Shown piece by piece: positions 38,144 through 49,689 of a DNA stretch of 64,000 bases. Origin of the DNA: Streptomyces platensis (GTDB lineage: Bacteria > Actinomycetota > Actinomycetes > Streptomycetales > Streptomycetaceae). Position numbers and translations under genes: made by a program. The notes beneath the pieces were generated by a model, which was not told the origin of the DNA, ran no database searches, and was given only the letters and a program-made list of their open reading frames with translations. Location of the stretch: NCBI RefSeq assembly GCF_008704855.1, contig NZ_CP023691.1, forward strand, positions 4,774,001-4,838,000. Direction: 5' to 3'. Numbering within the stretch: the stretch's first letter is position 1; the number at the start of each line of letters is the position of its first letter.

Positions 38144-38866
38144 ATGCGGAGTGCACGGGAGCAGCGGTACGGCAAGGAGGACGCCGGGGAGGCGTCCGGC
38201 CGGGAGGCTGCGGTCACGGCCGAGGGCCTGCCCGAGTGGCTGGCCCCGGTGGCCCGGGTGGCCGCCACGATCGAGCCGCCCCAGCTCAGCCGCTTTCTGC
38301 CGCCCGAGAACGGTGGCCGGCAGTCCGCGGTACTGATCCTCTTCGGCCATGGCCCCCGCGGCCCCGAGCTGCTTCTGATGGAGCGCGCCGGCACCCTGCG
38401 CTCCCACGCCGGCCAGCCCTCCTTCCCCGGTGGCGCCCTCGACCCGGAGGACGGCGATCCGGAGGGCTCCGGTCCGGTCCAGGCGGCGCTGCGCGAGGCC
38501 GAGGAGGAGACCGGGCTCGATCCCTCCGGTGTGCAGGTCTTCGGCGTGCTGCCGCGGCTCTACATCCCCGTCAGCGGCTTCGTGGTGACGCCCGTCCTGG
38601 GGTGGTGGCGCCGGCCGAGCCCGGTCGGCGCGGTCGACCAGGCGGAGACCGCCCGGGTGTTCACGGTTCCCGTGGCGGATCTCACGGACCCGGCCCACCG
38701 CGTGACAACCCGCCATCCCAGCGGCCACATCGGGCCTGCTTTCCTTGTCGAGAACGCCCTGGTCTGGGGGTTTACGGCCGGAGTCATCGACCGGATCCTG
38801 CACTACGCGGGCTGGGAGATTCCGTGGGACCGTGACAAGGCCGTCCCGCTCGACTGGCGCTCGTGA
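38144..38866 (+). CDS. Nudix CoA pyrophosphatase-like hydrolase
   Basis: A 240-aa protein. Residues 60-130 hold VLILFGHGPRGPELLLMERAGTLRSHAGQPSFPGGALDPEDG, followed by the Nudix helix AALREAEEETGLDPSGVQVFG. The combination of the RSHAGQPSFPGG segment before the Nudix box is the UPF0035 mark of CoA diphosphatases (NudL type), which cut coenzyme A to phosphopantetheine and ADP. It follows nth after 53 bp and precedes the MarP-like protease by 13 bp, so these form an operon. Confidence 0.9.
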   Translation: MRSAREQRYGKEDAGEASGREAAVTAEGLPEWLAPVARVAATIEPPQLSRFLPPENGGRQSAVLILFGHGPRGPELLLMERAGTLRSHAGQPSFPGGALDPEDGDPEGSGPVQAALREAEEETGLDPSGVQVFGVLPRLYIPVSGFVVTPVLGWWRRPSPVGAVDQAETARVFTVPVADLTDPAHRVTTRHPSGHIGPAFLVENALVWGFTAGVIDRILHYAGWEIPWDRDKAVPLDWRS

Positions 38867-38879
38867 GACGGTGTCCGGC

Positions 38880-40079
38880 GTGAACGTCCTGGACATTTTG
38901 CTGCTGGTCGCGGCCGTGTGGTTCGCCATCATCGGCTATCGGCAAGGCTTTGTCGTCGGCATCCTGTCCGTGATCGGCTTCCTCGGAGGCGGCCTGATCG
39001 CGGTCTATCTGCTGCCGGTGATCTGGAACGAGATCACCGGGGAGGCGACTCCCGGCACCTTCGCGGCCATCGCGGCGGTCGCCATCGTGATCGTGTGCGC
39101 TTCCGTGGGCCAGGCGCTCACCACCCATCTGGGCAACAAACTGCGCCGCCACATCACGTGGTCACCGGCGAGAGCGCTGGACGCCACCGGCGGCGCGCTG
39201 GTCAACGTCCTGGCGATGCTGCTGGTCGCCTGGCTGATCGGCTCGGCACTGGCCGGTACCTCCCTGCCGACGCTCGGCAAGGAAGTCCGTAACTCCAAGG
39301 TGCTGCTCGGGGTGTCCCGGGTGCTGCCCCCGCAGGCCGGCACCTGGTTCGCGGACTTCTCCTCGGTCCTCGCCCAGAACGGCTTCCCGCAGGTCTTCAC
39401 GCCGTTCTCCAACGAACCGATCAACAACGTCCCGGCGCCCGATCCCCGGCTGGCCACCAGCCCGGTCGCGGCGCAGGCCAAGCGCAGCATCGTCAAGGTG
39501 GTCGGCACGGCCCCCAGCTGCGGCAAGGTCGTGGAAGGCAGCGGATTCGTCTTCGGCCGGCACCGTGTGATGACCAACGCCCATGTGGTCGGCGGAGTGC
39601 GCGAGCCCACCGTCCAGGTGGGCGGCGAGGGCCGTACGTACGACGCCAAGGTCGTGCTCTACGACTGGCGGCGCGATATCGCGGTCCTGGACGTGCCCTC
39701 GCTCCGGGCCCCGGCGCTCCAGTTCACCGGCGCCGACGCGAAGAGCGGCAACAGCGCCATCGTCGCCGGCTTCCCGGAGAACGGCGGCTACGACGTCCGC
39801 GCGGCCCGGGTCCGCGGCCGCGTCCAGGCCAACGGCGCGGACATCTACAAGCGCGGCACGGTCGGCCGCGATGTCTACTCCCTCTACACCACGGTCCGGC
39901 AGGGCAACTCCGGTGGTCCGCTGCTCACCCCGCAGGGCAAGGTCTACGGCGTCGTCTTCGCGAAGTCGCGGGACGACTCACGCACCGGCTACGCGCTGAC
40001 CGCCGACGAGGTCCGCGAGGACGCCATCAGGGGGCGCAAGGCCCAGCAGCAGGTCGACAGCCAGGGCTGCGCGATCTAG
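38880..40079 (+). CDS. MarP-like membrane serine protease (CvpA domain plus trypsin fold)
   Basis: A 399-aa protein. GTG at 38880 matches the family start VNVLDILLL; 38871 is an alternative. Four membrane helices form a CvpA-like domain (3-24, 28-47, 60-82, 103-125). The periplasmic chymotrypsin-fold protease has the triad His235 (TNAHVVGG), Asp266 (WRRDIAVL) and Ser344 (RQGNSGGP), and Cys214/Cys397 can form the regulating disulfide. In Mycobacterium MarP confers acid and oxidative-stress resistance; a similar envelope stress role is likely. Confidence 0.92.
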   Translation: MNVLDILLLVAAVWFAIIGYRQGFVVGILSVIGFLGGGLIAVYLLPVIWNEITGEATPGTFAAIAAVAIVIVCASVGQALTTHLGNKLRRHITWSPARALDATGGALVNVLAMLLVAWLIGSALAGTSLPTLGKEVRNSKVLLGVSRVLPPQAGTWFADFSSVLAQNGFPQVFTPFSNEPINNVPAPDPRLATSPVAAQAKRSIVKVVGTAPSCGKVVEGSGFVFGRHRVMTNAHVVGGVREPTVQVGGEGRTYDAKVVLYDWRRDIAVLDVPSLRAPALQFTGADAKSGNSAIVAGFPENGGYDVRAARVRGRVQANGADIYKRGTVGRDVYSLYTTVRQGNSGGPLLTPQGKVYGVVFAKSRDDSRTGYALTADEVREDAIRGRKAQQQVDSQGCAI

Positions 40080-40148
40080 AGCCACTCCGGTGGGCGGGCG
40101 TGGGCCCGGCCACCGGACAGGCTCTGGCGGTTCGGAGGAGCACTGCCG

Positions 40149-40191
40149 CCCGCCGATGTCCGGCGCGGGAAGTCCCGCGCCCGTCGGCGGG
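40149..40191 (+). terminator. Terminator after the MarP-like gene
   Basis: Inner 9-bp stem GGCGCGGGA/TCCCGCGCC (40162-40170, 40173-40181) and outer 8-bp stem CCCGCCGA/TCGGCGGG (40149-40156, 40184-40191). Confidence 0.8.
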
Positions 40192-40641
40192 CCGAGGAGT
40201 CAGGTGCGGGGATGGCGTAGTCGCGCGCTCATCCAGCGCGCTCTGCGGCGCAGGATGCGCGGAATCCCCATCGGGTGCGCCGGGTCGGGGGATGCGCCGG
40301 ACCTGAGGTCCGGGCCCCTTTCCTGAGTACCCACGGCAACGGTACTGCTGCGGCGGTTGCGTGCCACGTCACGGTAGTCGTGCGTCCAGCCCATACCCTC
40401 GACTCTGCCCGTGGCCCAAGGCCCGTAACCGCCCCGGGGGCCGCCAATTGGCCTATGCGCCGGGCAAGTGGCTGTTCGTCAGACGCACGTTCGAGTTCGG
40501 TGTGCGGCCGCTCCGCCGAGCGGTACGGAAAACCCGCTGAGCGGTGCGCGGGAGGCGTGGAAGAACCGGTTCGCGCGGTGGGTTCAACAGTCCGTCCCGG
40601 GGGCGGCGTTGCGCTCTGCCCGGCCCCGGGACGGCGGTTCG
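40192..40641. other. Intergenic region between convergent genes
   Basis: No gene seen; frames here read through the 3' end of the alpha/beta hydrolase gene in antisense. It may hold the terminator of that gene. Confidence 0.45.
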
Positions 40642-41580
40642 TCACCGGTCCGGTTCCGGGTCCTTCAGCCAGTTGATCAGCTCCGTGGAGAACGCCACCG
40701 GGTCCTCCTCGTGCGGGAAGTGCCCCAGGCCGTCGAAGAGCCGCCAGCGGTACGGCGCCTCGACGTACTCGCCGGAGCCGGCCGCGCTGCGGGTACGCAT
40801 CACCGGGTCGAGCGAGCCGTGCAGATGCAGCGTCGGGACCCGTACGGGCATCTTCATCCGGCGGTTGAACTGGAGACCGTCGGGGCGGGCCATCGAGCGC
40901 ACCATCCAGCGGTACGGCTCGATCGAGCAGTGCGCCGTCGAGGGGATGCTCATCGCCCGGCGGTAGGCCATCAGTGCGTCGTCGTCCGGCAGCCGGGGGC
41001 CGGACCAGTCGCGGATCATCCGGCCCACCAGCGCCGCGTCGTCCGCCGTCAGCGCGCGCTCCGGCAGCCAGGGGCGCTGGAAGTTCCAGATGTGCGAACT
41101 CCGGGCGCTCTGCCGTACGTCGGCGAGCATCGCCGAGCGCCAGCGCCGCGGATGCGGCATCGAGGACACCGCCAGCCGGCGCACCAGCTTGGGCCGCATC
41201 ACCGCCGCCGTCCAGGCGAGATAGCCGCCCAGGTCGTGACCGACGAGCGCGGCGTCCGGCTCTCCCAGGGACCGTATGACGCCCGTGATGTCCAGGGCGA
41301 GGTTCGCCGGGTCGTAGCCGCGCGGGGTGCGGTCGCTGCCGCCGACGCCCCGCAGATCCATCGCGACCGCCCGGAAGCCCGCCTCGGCGAGCGCCGGCAT
41401 CTGGTGCCGCCAGGTCCACCAGAACTGTGGAAAGCCGTGCAGCAGCAGCACCAGGGGGCCGTCGCCCATCTCCGCGATGTGGAAGCGGGCGCCGTTGGCC
41501 GCGACGTCGCGGTGCGACACCTCTTCCCCGCTGGGGATGCCGAGCCGTACGACTGCGGCGGTGCTGTCAGGGGCTGTCAT
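40642..41580 (-). CDS. Alpha/beta hydrolase, epoxide hydrolase-like
   Basis: A 312-aa protein. Oxyanion motif HGFPQFWWTWRHQMPALA near 49-66; nucleophile elbow VGHDLGG with Asp, as in epoxide hydrolases and dehalogenases; acid in HGSLDPVM; final His in GLGHFPHEEDP. An Asp nucleophile excludes a simple esterase. The physiological epoxide is not known; detoxification is likely. Its start overlaps the stop of the upstream membrane protein gene by 4 bp. Confidence 0.9.
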   Translation of the reverse strand: MTAPDSTAAVVRLGIPSGEEVSHRDVAANGARFHIAEMGDGPLVLLLHGFPQFWWTWRHQMPALAEAGFRAVAMDLRGVGGSDRTPRGYDPANLALDITGVIRSLGEPDAALVGHDLGGYLAWTAAVMRPKLVRRLAVSSMPHPRRWRSAMLADVRQSARSSHIWNFQRPWLPERALTADDAALVGRMIRDWSGPRLPDDDALMAYRRAMSIPSTAHCSIEPYRWMVRSMARPDGLQFNRRMKMPVRVPTLHLHGSLDPVMRTRSAAGSGEYVEAPYRWRLFDGLGHFPHEEDPVAFSTELINWLKDPEPDR

Positions 41581-42035
41581 ACCGATGAGCGTGTCACAGA
41601 CTCCAGCACCGGGTGCTCCACGGGCGCCAGGCGCGGGTGCGGCTTGGCCTTCTGGAGTACGGCCGCGGTCTCCTTGGCCGAGTTGATCGACTTCTCCGGC
41701 TTCTTGATCTTCTTCATCTTGGCCATCGCGATGAGGGCCAGCAGCCCGGCGAGGACCAGGAAGGCGCCCCCGACGATCAGGAAGGACCAGGCGAGCCCGA
41801 GGCCGAGGTTGTGGATGCCGTACGCCGCCGCGAAACTCAGCACCGGCAGCGCGAACAGCGCCAGCGCACCGGCCACCATGAACGCGGCACTGCCGATGCC
41901 CGCGCGCTTGGCGTCCTGTCGGAACTCCGCCTTGGCCAGCGCGATCTCGTCGTGCACCAGCGCGGACATCTCAGCCGTGGCCGTGGCCACCAGCTGTCCG
42001 AGGCTGCGGTCCGTGCCGTCGTGGACTGCGCTCAT
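41577..42035 (-). CDS. Phage-holin-family (Act-type) membrane protein
   Basis: A 152-aa protein; ATG at 42035 chosen for GGAGAC upstream. The start (SLGQLVATATAEMSALVHDEIALAKAEFRQDAKRAGIGSAAF) is typical of actinobacterial proteins annotated as phage holin family/DUF1469. Two membrane helices follow (residues 52-78 and 85-108), then a Lys-rich tail. Not a real phage gene: members are chromosomal envelope proteins. Between nhaA and the hydrolase, same strand. Confidence 0.87.
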   Translation of the reverse strand: MSAVHDGTDRSLGQLVATATAEMSALVHDEIALAKAEFRQDAKRAGIGSAAFMVAGALALFALPVLSFAAAYGIHNLGLGLAWSFLIVGGAFLVLAGLLALIAMAKMKKIKKPEKSINSAKETAAVLQKAKPHPRLAPVEHPVLESVTRSSV

Positions 42036-42079
42036 CGCCGTCTCCCTCTTCTCTTCACCCGGATGCAAAGCCTCTCAGA

Positions 42080-43474
42080 TCATGCCGGACCATCGTCTCC
42101 GGCATGCGAGTCGGAGGCCACTTCGGCAAGCCGCCGGTGCTCGGCGGCCTTGGCTTCGTGGATCGCCGCCATCCGCAGGTGGTACTCCGGCCTGTCGAGT
42201 TCGTAGATGTCGGGGATGCCGTCCTGGTCCTCGTCCCGCTCCTCGTCCTCGCACAGCTTCCTGTACTTGGTGTTGCGGACCTTGAGGAGGATGCCGGCGA
42301 GGACGGCCGCCAGCAGCGAGCCGATCAGCACCGACGCCTTGATCTCGTCGGTCAGCACCAGGTCTCCGGCGAAGGCGAGTTCGCCGATGAGCAGGGAGAC
42401 CGTGAAGCCGATGCCGGCCAGAGAGGAGACGGCGAAGACATCCGGCCACTTGAGGTCGGGGTTGAGCTCGGCCCGGGTGAAGCGGGCGGTGCACCACGTG
42501 CCGCCGAAGATGCCGAGCGCCTTGCCCACCACCAGGCCGAGCACGACCCCGAGCGTCTCCGGCCGGGTGAAGACCTCGTGGACCGCACCGCCGGATATGG
42601 ACACGCCCGCGGAGAACAGGGCGAACAGCGGTACGGCGAAGCCGGCCGAGAGCGGGCGGACCAGATGCTCGATGTGTTCGCCCGGGGACTGCGTCTCGCC
42701 GTCGCGCCGGGTGCAGCGCAGCATCAGGCCCATGGCGACGCCGGCGATGGTGGCGTGCACCCCGCTGTTCTCCATCAGGCCCCAGATGACCAGGGCGAGC
42801 GGGAGGTAGACGTACCAGCCGCGGACACCCTTGCGCAGCAGCAGATAGAAGATCACCAGGCCGGCGAGGGCGAGGCCGAGCGCCAGAAAGTTGATCTTCG
42901 AGGTGAAGAAGATCGCGATGATCAGGATCGCGAAGAGGTCGTCGACGACCGCGAGGGTGAGCAGGAAGGCGCGCAGCGCGGCGGGCAGGGACGTGCCGAT
43001 CACGGCGAGTACGGCGAGCGCGAAGGCGATGTCGGTGGCGGTGGGGACCGCCCAGCCCTGGAGCGAGCCGCCGCCGATGCTGTTGACCGCGAAGTAGACG
43101 ACCGCCGGCATCGCCATCCCGCAGAGCGCGGCGACCACGGGGAGGGCGGCGGCCTTGGGGTCACGGAGCTCGCCGGCGACCAGTTCGCGCTTGAGCTCGA
43201 TACCGGCGACGAAGAAGAAGATCGCGAGCAGCCCGTTGGCGGCCCAGTGCTGGAGGGACAGGTCCAGGCCCAGCGCGGCCGGTCCCAGGTGGAAGCCGCG
43301 GACCGTCTCGTAGCTCTTGCCGAGGGTGTTTGCCCAGATCAGAGCGGCTACGGCGGCGGCGAGGAGGAGGATGCCGCCGACGGTTTCGGCGCGTAGCGCC
43401 TCCGCGATGAAGTTCCGCTCGGGCAGCGACATCCGTCCGAGGAACGGGGTGCGGCGGTTCCGGGGGGCGCTCAT
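42080..43474 (-). CDS. nhaA: Na+/H+ antiporter NhaA
   Basis: A 464-aa protein; ATG at 43474. Eleven to twelve membrane helices. The conserved TDIAFALAVLAVIG holds the first ion-binding Asp, and VVDDLFAILIIAIFF the second and third. GIELKRELVAGELRD and GIGFTVSLLIGELAF are family motifs. The C-terminal 65 residues are a charged cytosolic tail (EDEERDEDQDGIPDIYELDRPEYHLRMAAIHEAKAAEHRRLAEVA) longer than in E. coli. It exchanges Na+ or Li+ for protons and keeps pH and sodium balance. Confidence 0.95.
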   Translation of the reverse strand: MSAPRNRRTPFLGRMSLPERNFIAEALRAETVGGILLLAAAVAALIWANTLGKSYETVRGFHLGPAALGLDLSLQHWAANGLLAIFFFVAGIELKRELVAGELRDPKAAALPVVAALCGMAMPAVVYFAVNSIGGGSLQGWAVPTATDIAFALAVLAVIGTSLPAALRAFLLTLAVVDDLFAILIIAIFFTSKINFLALGLALAGLVIFYLLLRKGVRGWYVYLPLALVIWGLMENSGVHATIAGVAMGLMLRCTRRDGETQSPGEHIEHLVRPLSAGFAVPLFALFSAGVSISGGAVHEVFTRPETLGVVLGLVVGKALGIFGGTWCTARFTRAELNPDLKWPDVFAVSSLAGIGFTVSLLIGELAFAGDLVLTDEIKASVLIGSLLAAVLAGILLKVRNTKYRKLCEDEERDEDQDGIPDIYELDRPEYHLRMAAIHEAKAAEHRRLAEVASDSHAGDDGPA

Positions 43475-43750
43475 GCGTGGGCCTCGTCGCGCTCGGCGGG
43501 ACGGTGGGCGCGCGGCGCACACTTCTTGATCGTTTGATTGCTTGGCGCGCTCACTCGGTGACCTCCGGCTTTCGGCAGCTGTGTACGGCTGTTGCAGTTG
43601 CCGACCAGACTTCCCGGCGCACCCAGAGTTTTAGCGTGTCATTGACGCGTGTCCCACTGTACCGGGCGGGCGCAAGCAGCTATCCGGTGACCTCACTTTA
43701 CGGTCAATCCGGGCGAGAGGCCGCTGGAGGAGGGGCGGCCGGCCCACGGC
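43475..43750. other. Upstream region of nhaA
   Basis: No gene. It should contain the nhaA promoter on the minus strand; the T/A-richer part around 43600-43700 is the best place. Confidence 0.45.
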
Positions 43751-43787
43751 AAGGGGGCACCCGGCCGCGTCGGCCGGATGCCCCCTT
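43751..43787. terminator. Terminator downstream of acsA
   Basis: AAGGGGGCA (43751-43759) pairs with TGCCCCCTT (43779-43787), and CCGGCC with GGCCGG inside after one C/A mismatch; a 5-nt loop. It lies 16 bp after the acsA stop on the minus strand. Confidence 0.85.
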
Positions 43788-43802
43788 CGTACGCCGTCCC
43801 GT

Positions 43803-45766
<1,964 letters not shown>

Positions 45767-45770
<4 letters not shown>

Positions 45771-45817
45771 GCTCCCGTCTCCTCCTTGAGCAGGTTGGCC
45801 AGGCTTTCGTTGCTCAC
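45767..45817 (-). CDS. 16-codon upstream ORF, a duplicated acsA N-terminus
   Basis: GTG at 45817 behind GGGAG, reading VSNESLANLLKEETGA and stopping in the ATGA overlap with acsA. Twelve of these residues align with the acsA start, and at DNA level a CCTGCTCAAGGAGGAG block occurs in both. It looks like a 48-bp tandem duplication that left the old start as a leader peptide coupled to the gene. Confidence 0.6.
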
Positions 45818-45965
45818 GACATCTCCCAATCCCAGGGCGTCCGATGTGTCCCCAGGTCATAGCTCATCAGCCCGCGCCCGGCCCTGACAAGGGCTGTGGA
45901 CAATTATTGGTGTAGACCTTTCGTTCAGGGTGTGTTCAAGGGCTGTTGAGGAGACGCCGCGCAGG

Positions 45966-48296
45966 TCAGACCGTGACCGGCGCAGGTTCGCCGCGCACCG
46001 CGCAGAACCGCCCGGCGGCCTCGTCGAGCACATATGCCTGGGCCTCGCCGACATGGAAATACATGCCGTGCAGGGCCAGTGTGCCCTCGGCCGCCCGGCG
46101 GGCCACACACGGGTGGGCCCGGAGGTGGTCGAGCTGTTGCATGACGTTGACGAGCGCGAGCCGTTCCTGGTCATCACTCACCGGCCGCCCGCTGAGGGCG
46201 ACTTCGCCCCGGCCCAGCCGTCCGATGCGCTGCATACGGGCCAGGCTCGGCCGGCCGTGCCGCAGCCAGCGGGAGAGCGGGGTCGGCTCGGCGTCCTCCG
46301 GTGCGGCCGCGCCCAGCAGCGCCCCCATGGCGCCGCACCCCGAATGCCCGCAGACCGTGATCGAGCCGACCCGCAGCACCTCCACCGCGTACTCGATCGC
46401 CGCGCCCACGGAGTCGCAGGAGGCGTCGGAGCCGGGTGGCGGCACCAGATTGCCGACATTGCGCACGGTGAACAGATCGCCCGGCCCGCTGGACGTGATC
46501 ATGCTCGTGACCAGCCGGGAGTCGGCACAGGTCAGAAACAGCTGGGTGGGCCGCTGACCCTCGCGCGCCAGCCGGGACAGCTCCTCGCGCACCAGCGGAG
46601 CCGTATGGCGCTGGAATGCCGAGACCCCGCCCATGAGTTGGCTGCCGCTGCTCTCCGGGACCGCCGCCGGGGCCGGGGCGGGCCGGGTGCAGTGATGATT
46701 GCGCCAGGGCGTCCACGGCCGGCAGGAGTGCGCACCGGCCTGCGCGGCGAGCGGCCGGCCCGAGCGGCCGCCGAGCGTCACCCGGCCGCCGTGCGCCCGG
46801 TGGGTGGCCGACCAGGACTGAAGCGCCTCGTAGGCGGCGTGATCCATGAACGAACCGCACAGCTCGACGACGACATCGGTGTGCGCCGGCACCTGCGCCA
46901 GCGCCCGGCTCAGCCGCGGCACCGCCAGGAACGTCAACTGCCCGCTGACCCGCACCCGGTGGCCGTCCGCCTCCTCCGTGACCGTGACACGGGTGTGCGT
47001 CAGCCGGCGCAGCGCCAGGAAGACCGCGACCGCGATGCCCGTCACCACACCCTGGAGCACACCGAACAGGACCACACCGCCCAACGTGGCCGCGTACACC
47101 GGGAATTCGCGGTGCCGCTGGACGTGCCGGATGTGCGCGAAGCTCACCATCCGTACGCCGACGACCATCACCAGTGCGGCCAGTGCGGCCAGCGGAATCA
47201 GCTCCAGAGCCGTGGCCAGCAGTCCCGCGCACAGCAGCACCCAGACGCCGTGCAGCACGGTGGCGCGGCGGGTGACCGCGCCGGCCCGCACATTGGCCGA
47301 GCCGCGGATCGCGCCGCCGGAGATCGGCAGCCCGCCCAGCAGCCCGGAGACCGTATTGGCCACGCCCTGGCCGGCCAGCTCACGGTTGAGCCGCGCACGC
47401 CCCGTGGGGGCGCCCGGACGGTCGGCCGCCAGCCGGTCCACGGCCACCGCCGACAGCAGCGACTCCATGCCGGCGACGAGGGTGACGGTCAGTACCGCGG
47501 CGGCAAGGGCCGGAAGGGAGTCGTCCGGCAGCACCGGCAGCTCGGGCATCCGCCAGGACGGCAGCTCCACCCGCGCCACCTCCGTCCCCGCGCTGACGGC
47601 CGTCGCGGCGAGCACGGCGGCCAGCGGGGCGGGCAGCACCCGCGCCCAGCGCCCGGCGCGGCCCGGCAGCCGCCCCCAGCCGAGGAGTACGGCGACGGTG
47701 ACGGCGCCGATCAGCAGCGCGACGGCGTGGGGGTGCGCCAACTGGCCGGGCAGCGCGGCGGCGTTGTCGAGCGCCGAGCTGTCCGGACTGCCGCCGAGCA
47801 CCACATGGAGCTGGCCGAGGGCGATGGTGACCCCGATGCCGGCCAGCATGCCGTGCACGATCGCCGGGCTGATGGCCAGCGCTGCGCGGGCCACGCGCAG
47901 GGCGCCGAGGGCGAGTTGGGTGAGGCCCGCCAGGACCGTGACGGCGCAGGTGGCGCGCCAGCCGTAGCGCTGGACCAGATCGGCGGTGACCACCAGGAGG
48001 CCGGTTGCCGCGCCGCTCACCTGGAGCGGAGCGCCGCCGAGGGTACCGGCGACGATGCCGCCGACGACCGCCGAGACCAGACCGGCCTGGAGCGGGGCGC
48101 CCGTGGCCAGGGCGAGGCCCAGGGAGAGCGGGACGGCGAGCAGGAAGACGACGACCGAGGCGGAGAGGTCCCGGCGGGCGGCCCGGCCCTTCTTCACAGG
48201 GGAGCCGGGATCGGTGGGCGTACGGGGCTCGGGAGGGATCTCGGTGCGGTGCGATGTGCGCGGCGGCTGCGGCGGCAACTTCTCGGTCTGCGGCAT
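45966..48296 (-). CDS. SulP-type anion transporter fused to beta-carbonic anhydrase
   Basis: A 776-aa protein; ATG at 48296 chosen for GGAGGAGAC upstream. Residues 35-430 are a SulP transporter with about 12 helices (LSASVVVFLLAVPLSLGLALATGAPLQAGL, GSANVRAGAVTRRATVLHGVW). Residues 440-540 resemble a STAS domain (VRVSGQLTFLAVPRLSRALAQVPAHTDVVVELCGSFMDHAAYEAL). Residues 580-776 are a beta-carbonic anhydrase with zinc ligands in LTCADSR and VCGHSGCGA. Such fusions are thought to couple bicarbonate uptake to hydration of CO2. Located directly upstream of acsA on the same strand. Confidence 0.93.
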   Translation of the reverse strand: MPQTEKLPPQPPRTSHRTEIPPEPRTPTDPGSPVKKGRAARRDLSASVVVFLLAVPLSLGLALATGAPLQAGLVSAVVGGIVAGTLGGAPLQVSGAATGLLVVTADLVQRYGWRATCAVTVLAGLTQLALGALRVARAALAISPAIVHGMLAGIGVTIALGQLHVVLGGSPDSSALDNAAALPGQLAHPHAVALLIGAVTVAVLLGWGRLPGRAGRWARVLPAPLAAVLAATAVSAGTEVARVELPSWRMPELPVLPDDSLPALAAAVLTVTLVAGMESLLSAVAVDRLAADRPGAPTGRARLNRELAGQGVANTVSGLLGGLPISGGAIRGSANVRAGAVTRRATVLHGVWVLLCAGLLATALELIPLAALAALVMVVGVRMVSFAHIRHVQRHREFPVYAATLGGVVLFGVLQGVVTGIAVAVFLALRRLTHTRVTVTEEADGHRVRVSGQLTFLAVPRLSRALAQVPAHTDVVVELCGSFMDHAAYEALQSWSATHRAHGGRVTLGGRSGRPLAAQAGAHSCRPWTPWRNHHCTRPAPAPAAVPESSGSQLMGGVSAFQRHTAPLVREELSRLAREGQRPTQLFLTCADSRLVTSMITSSGPGDLFTVRNVGNLVPPPGSDASCDSVGAAIEYAVEVLRVGSITVCGHSGCGAMGALLGAAAPEDAEPTPLSRWLRHGRPSLARMQRIGRLGRGEVALSGRPVSDDQERLALVNVMQQLDHLRAHPCVARRAAEGTLALHGMYFHVGEAQAYVLDEAAGRFCAVRGEPAPVTV

Positions 48297-48702
48297 TCCC
48301 GTCTCCTCCGGGGCGACGCGGTCGCGCGGGGCGCGATCGTGGGGCGGCGGTGTACTGCGGCGGGACGTGAGCCGACCGGCGGGCATCACCGTTGGGCGAT
48401 GGTCCGGTGACTCTCAAGCATCGGTAAATGAACCGTAATGAGAGGTAAAGGTAAGGAGAGGCTTTTGCGGTCATTCGCCGCAATTCATCCCTCTATCCGG
48501 TGAACGTGGGGCCTTTCGTCTTGTGGATTTCCATCCTTTTCCTGACGCCTGAAGGCTGTGCGCGGCGATTCCGTTCCCTCATCGGGAGGGCGCTCACCGG
48601 CACCGCGAAGGGCGTCGCCGGCTGCTGAGTCGCGACGCGGAACGGGCTGCCGCCCGGGTGGACCGGCCGAACCGGTGGCGCCCGCCCGCGTCGTCCGGCA
48701 GG
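48297..48702. other. Intergenic region upstream of the SulP-carbonic anhydrase gene
   Basis: No gene. The A/T-richer part at 48410-48550 (GTAATGAGAGGTAAAGGTAAGG on the plus strand, cut here) is the likely promoter area for the leftward transporter gene. Confidence 0.4.
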
Positions 48703-49689
48703 TCAGGCGGGCTGTGGGGTGGCTGCTCCCTCGGAGAGCACGAAGGCGGGGTCGACCTGGGCGGCAAGGTCGACTCCGGTCTTCGCATTGCCCCAGCTCT
48801 CCGCGTTCTTCAGGTGGAAGTGCACCATCTGCCGGGTGTAGCGCTCCCAGTCGCGGCGCCCGTAGGCGGCGTCGGCGGTGTGGTGCAGCGTTTCCAGAGC
48901 GCGCCGGTTGGCCTCCTCCAGCTGGTCGAAGCGGGCCGGGCGGCCCTTCTCCATGGCCCGCACCCAGTCGGAGTGGCCGACGGTGACCAGCAGATCGTCG
49001 CCGGTCTCCTCGCGCAGGAACGCCAGGTCCTCCGGGCCCTGCACCTTGTTGCCCACGACCTTCAGGGGGACGCCGAAGTCCCGTGCGTACTCCTTGTACT
49101 GGCGGTAGACGGCGATGCCCTTACGGGTCGGCTCGGCGACCAGGAAGGTCATGTCGAAGCGGGTGAACATCCCGGAGGCGAAGGAGTCGGAACCGGCCGT
49201 CATGTCGACGACGACATACTCCTCCCGGCCGTCCACGAGGTGGTTCAGGCACAGCTCCACGGCGCCGACCTTGGAGTGGTAACAGGCCACGCCGAGATCG
49301 GACTCGGTGAACGGGCCGGTTGCCATCAGTCGCACGGCGGCCCCGTCGAGCTCCACCGGCCGGACGCAGGCGTCGTAGACGGGGTTGTCCTCGCCGACCC
49401 GCAGCAGTCGCGAGCCCTCGCCGGGAGGGGTGGTCTTGATCATTGATTCGGCGGACGGGATCCGGGGATTGCTGCCCCGCAGGTAGTCCTTGATCAGTGG
49501 CAGTTGGGCACCCATCGCGGGAAGCGCGGCGGCCTCCGCCTCGTCGAGGCCGAGCGCGGCGCCCAGGTGCTGGTTGATATCGGCATCCACGGCGATCACG
49601 GGGACCCGGGAAGCGGCGAGATGCCGGATGAACAGGGAGGACAGGGTGGTTTTGCCGCTGCCGCCCTTGCCTACGAAAGCGATCTTCAT
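48703..49689 (-). CDS. MinD/ArsA-like P-loop ATPase (CooC-type)
   Basis: A 328-aa protein. Walker A is VGKGGSGKTTLSSLF at 5-19, the deviant type with signature Lys; then VIAVDADINQHLGAALGL as switch I and VVVDMTAGSDSFASGMFTRFDMTFLVAEPTRKGIAVYRQYKEY as Walker B and following. This pattern is close to CooC1 maturation ATPases that insert nickel, but no metalloenzyme gene is near. ATG at 49689 gives the usual start MKIAFVGKGG; 49698 is possible. Divergent from the Fic-like gene. Confidence 0.85.
   Translation of the reverse strand: MKIAFVGKGGSGKTTLSSLFIRHLAASRVPVIAVDADINQHLGAALGLDEAEAAALPAMGAQLPLIKDYLRGSNPRIPSAESMIKTTPPGEGSRLLRVGEDNPVYDACVRPVELDGAAVRLMATGPFTESDLGVACYHSKVGAVELCLNHLVDGREEYVVVDMTAGSDSFASGMFTRFDMTFLVAEPTRKGIAVYRQYKEYARDFGVPLKVVGNKVQGPEDLAFLREETGDDLLVTVGHSDWVRAMEKGRPARFDQLEEANRRALETLHHTADAAYGRRDWERYTRQMVHFHLKNAESWGNAKTGVDLAAQVDPAFVLSEGAATPQPA

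Noticed and set aside
41577..42035. Prophage holin
   Set aside because: Holin is only the family label; there are no phage genes nearby and the neighbours are core genes.
45930..48410. Plus-strand 826-codon open frame
   Set aside because: Antisense to the SulP-carbonic anhydrase gene, whose motifs are complete.
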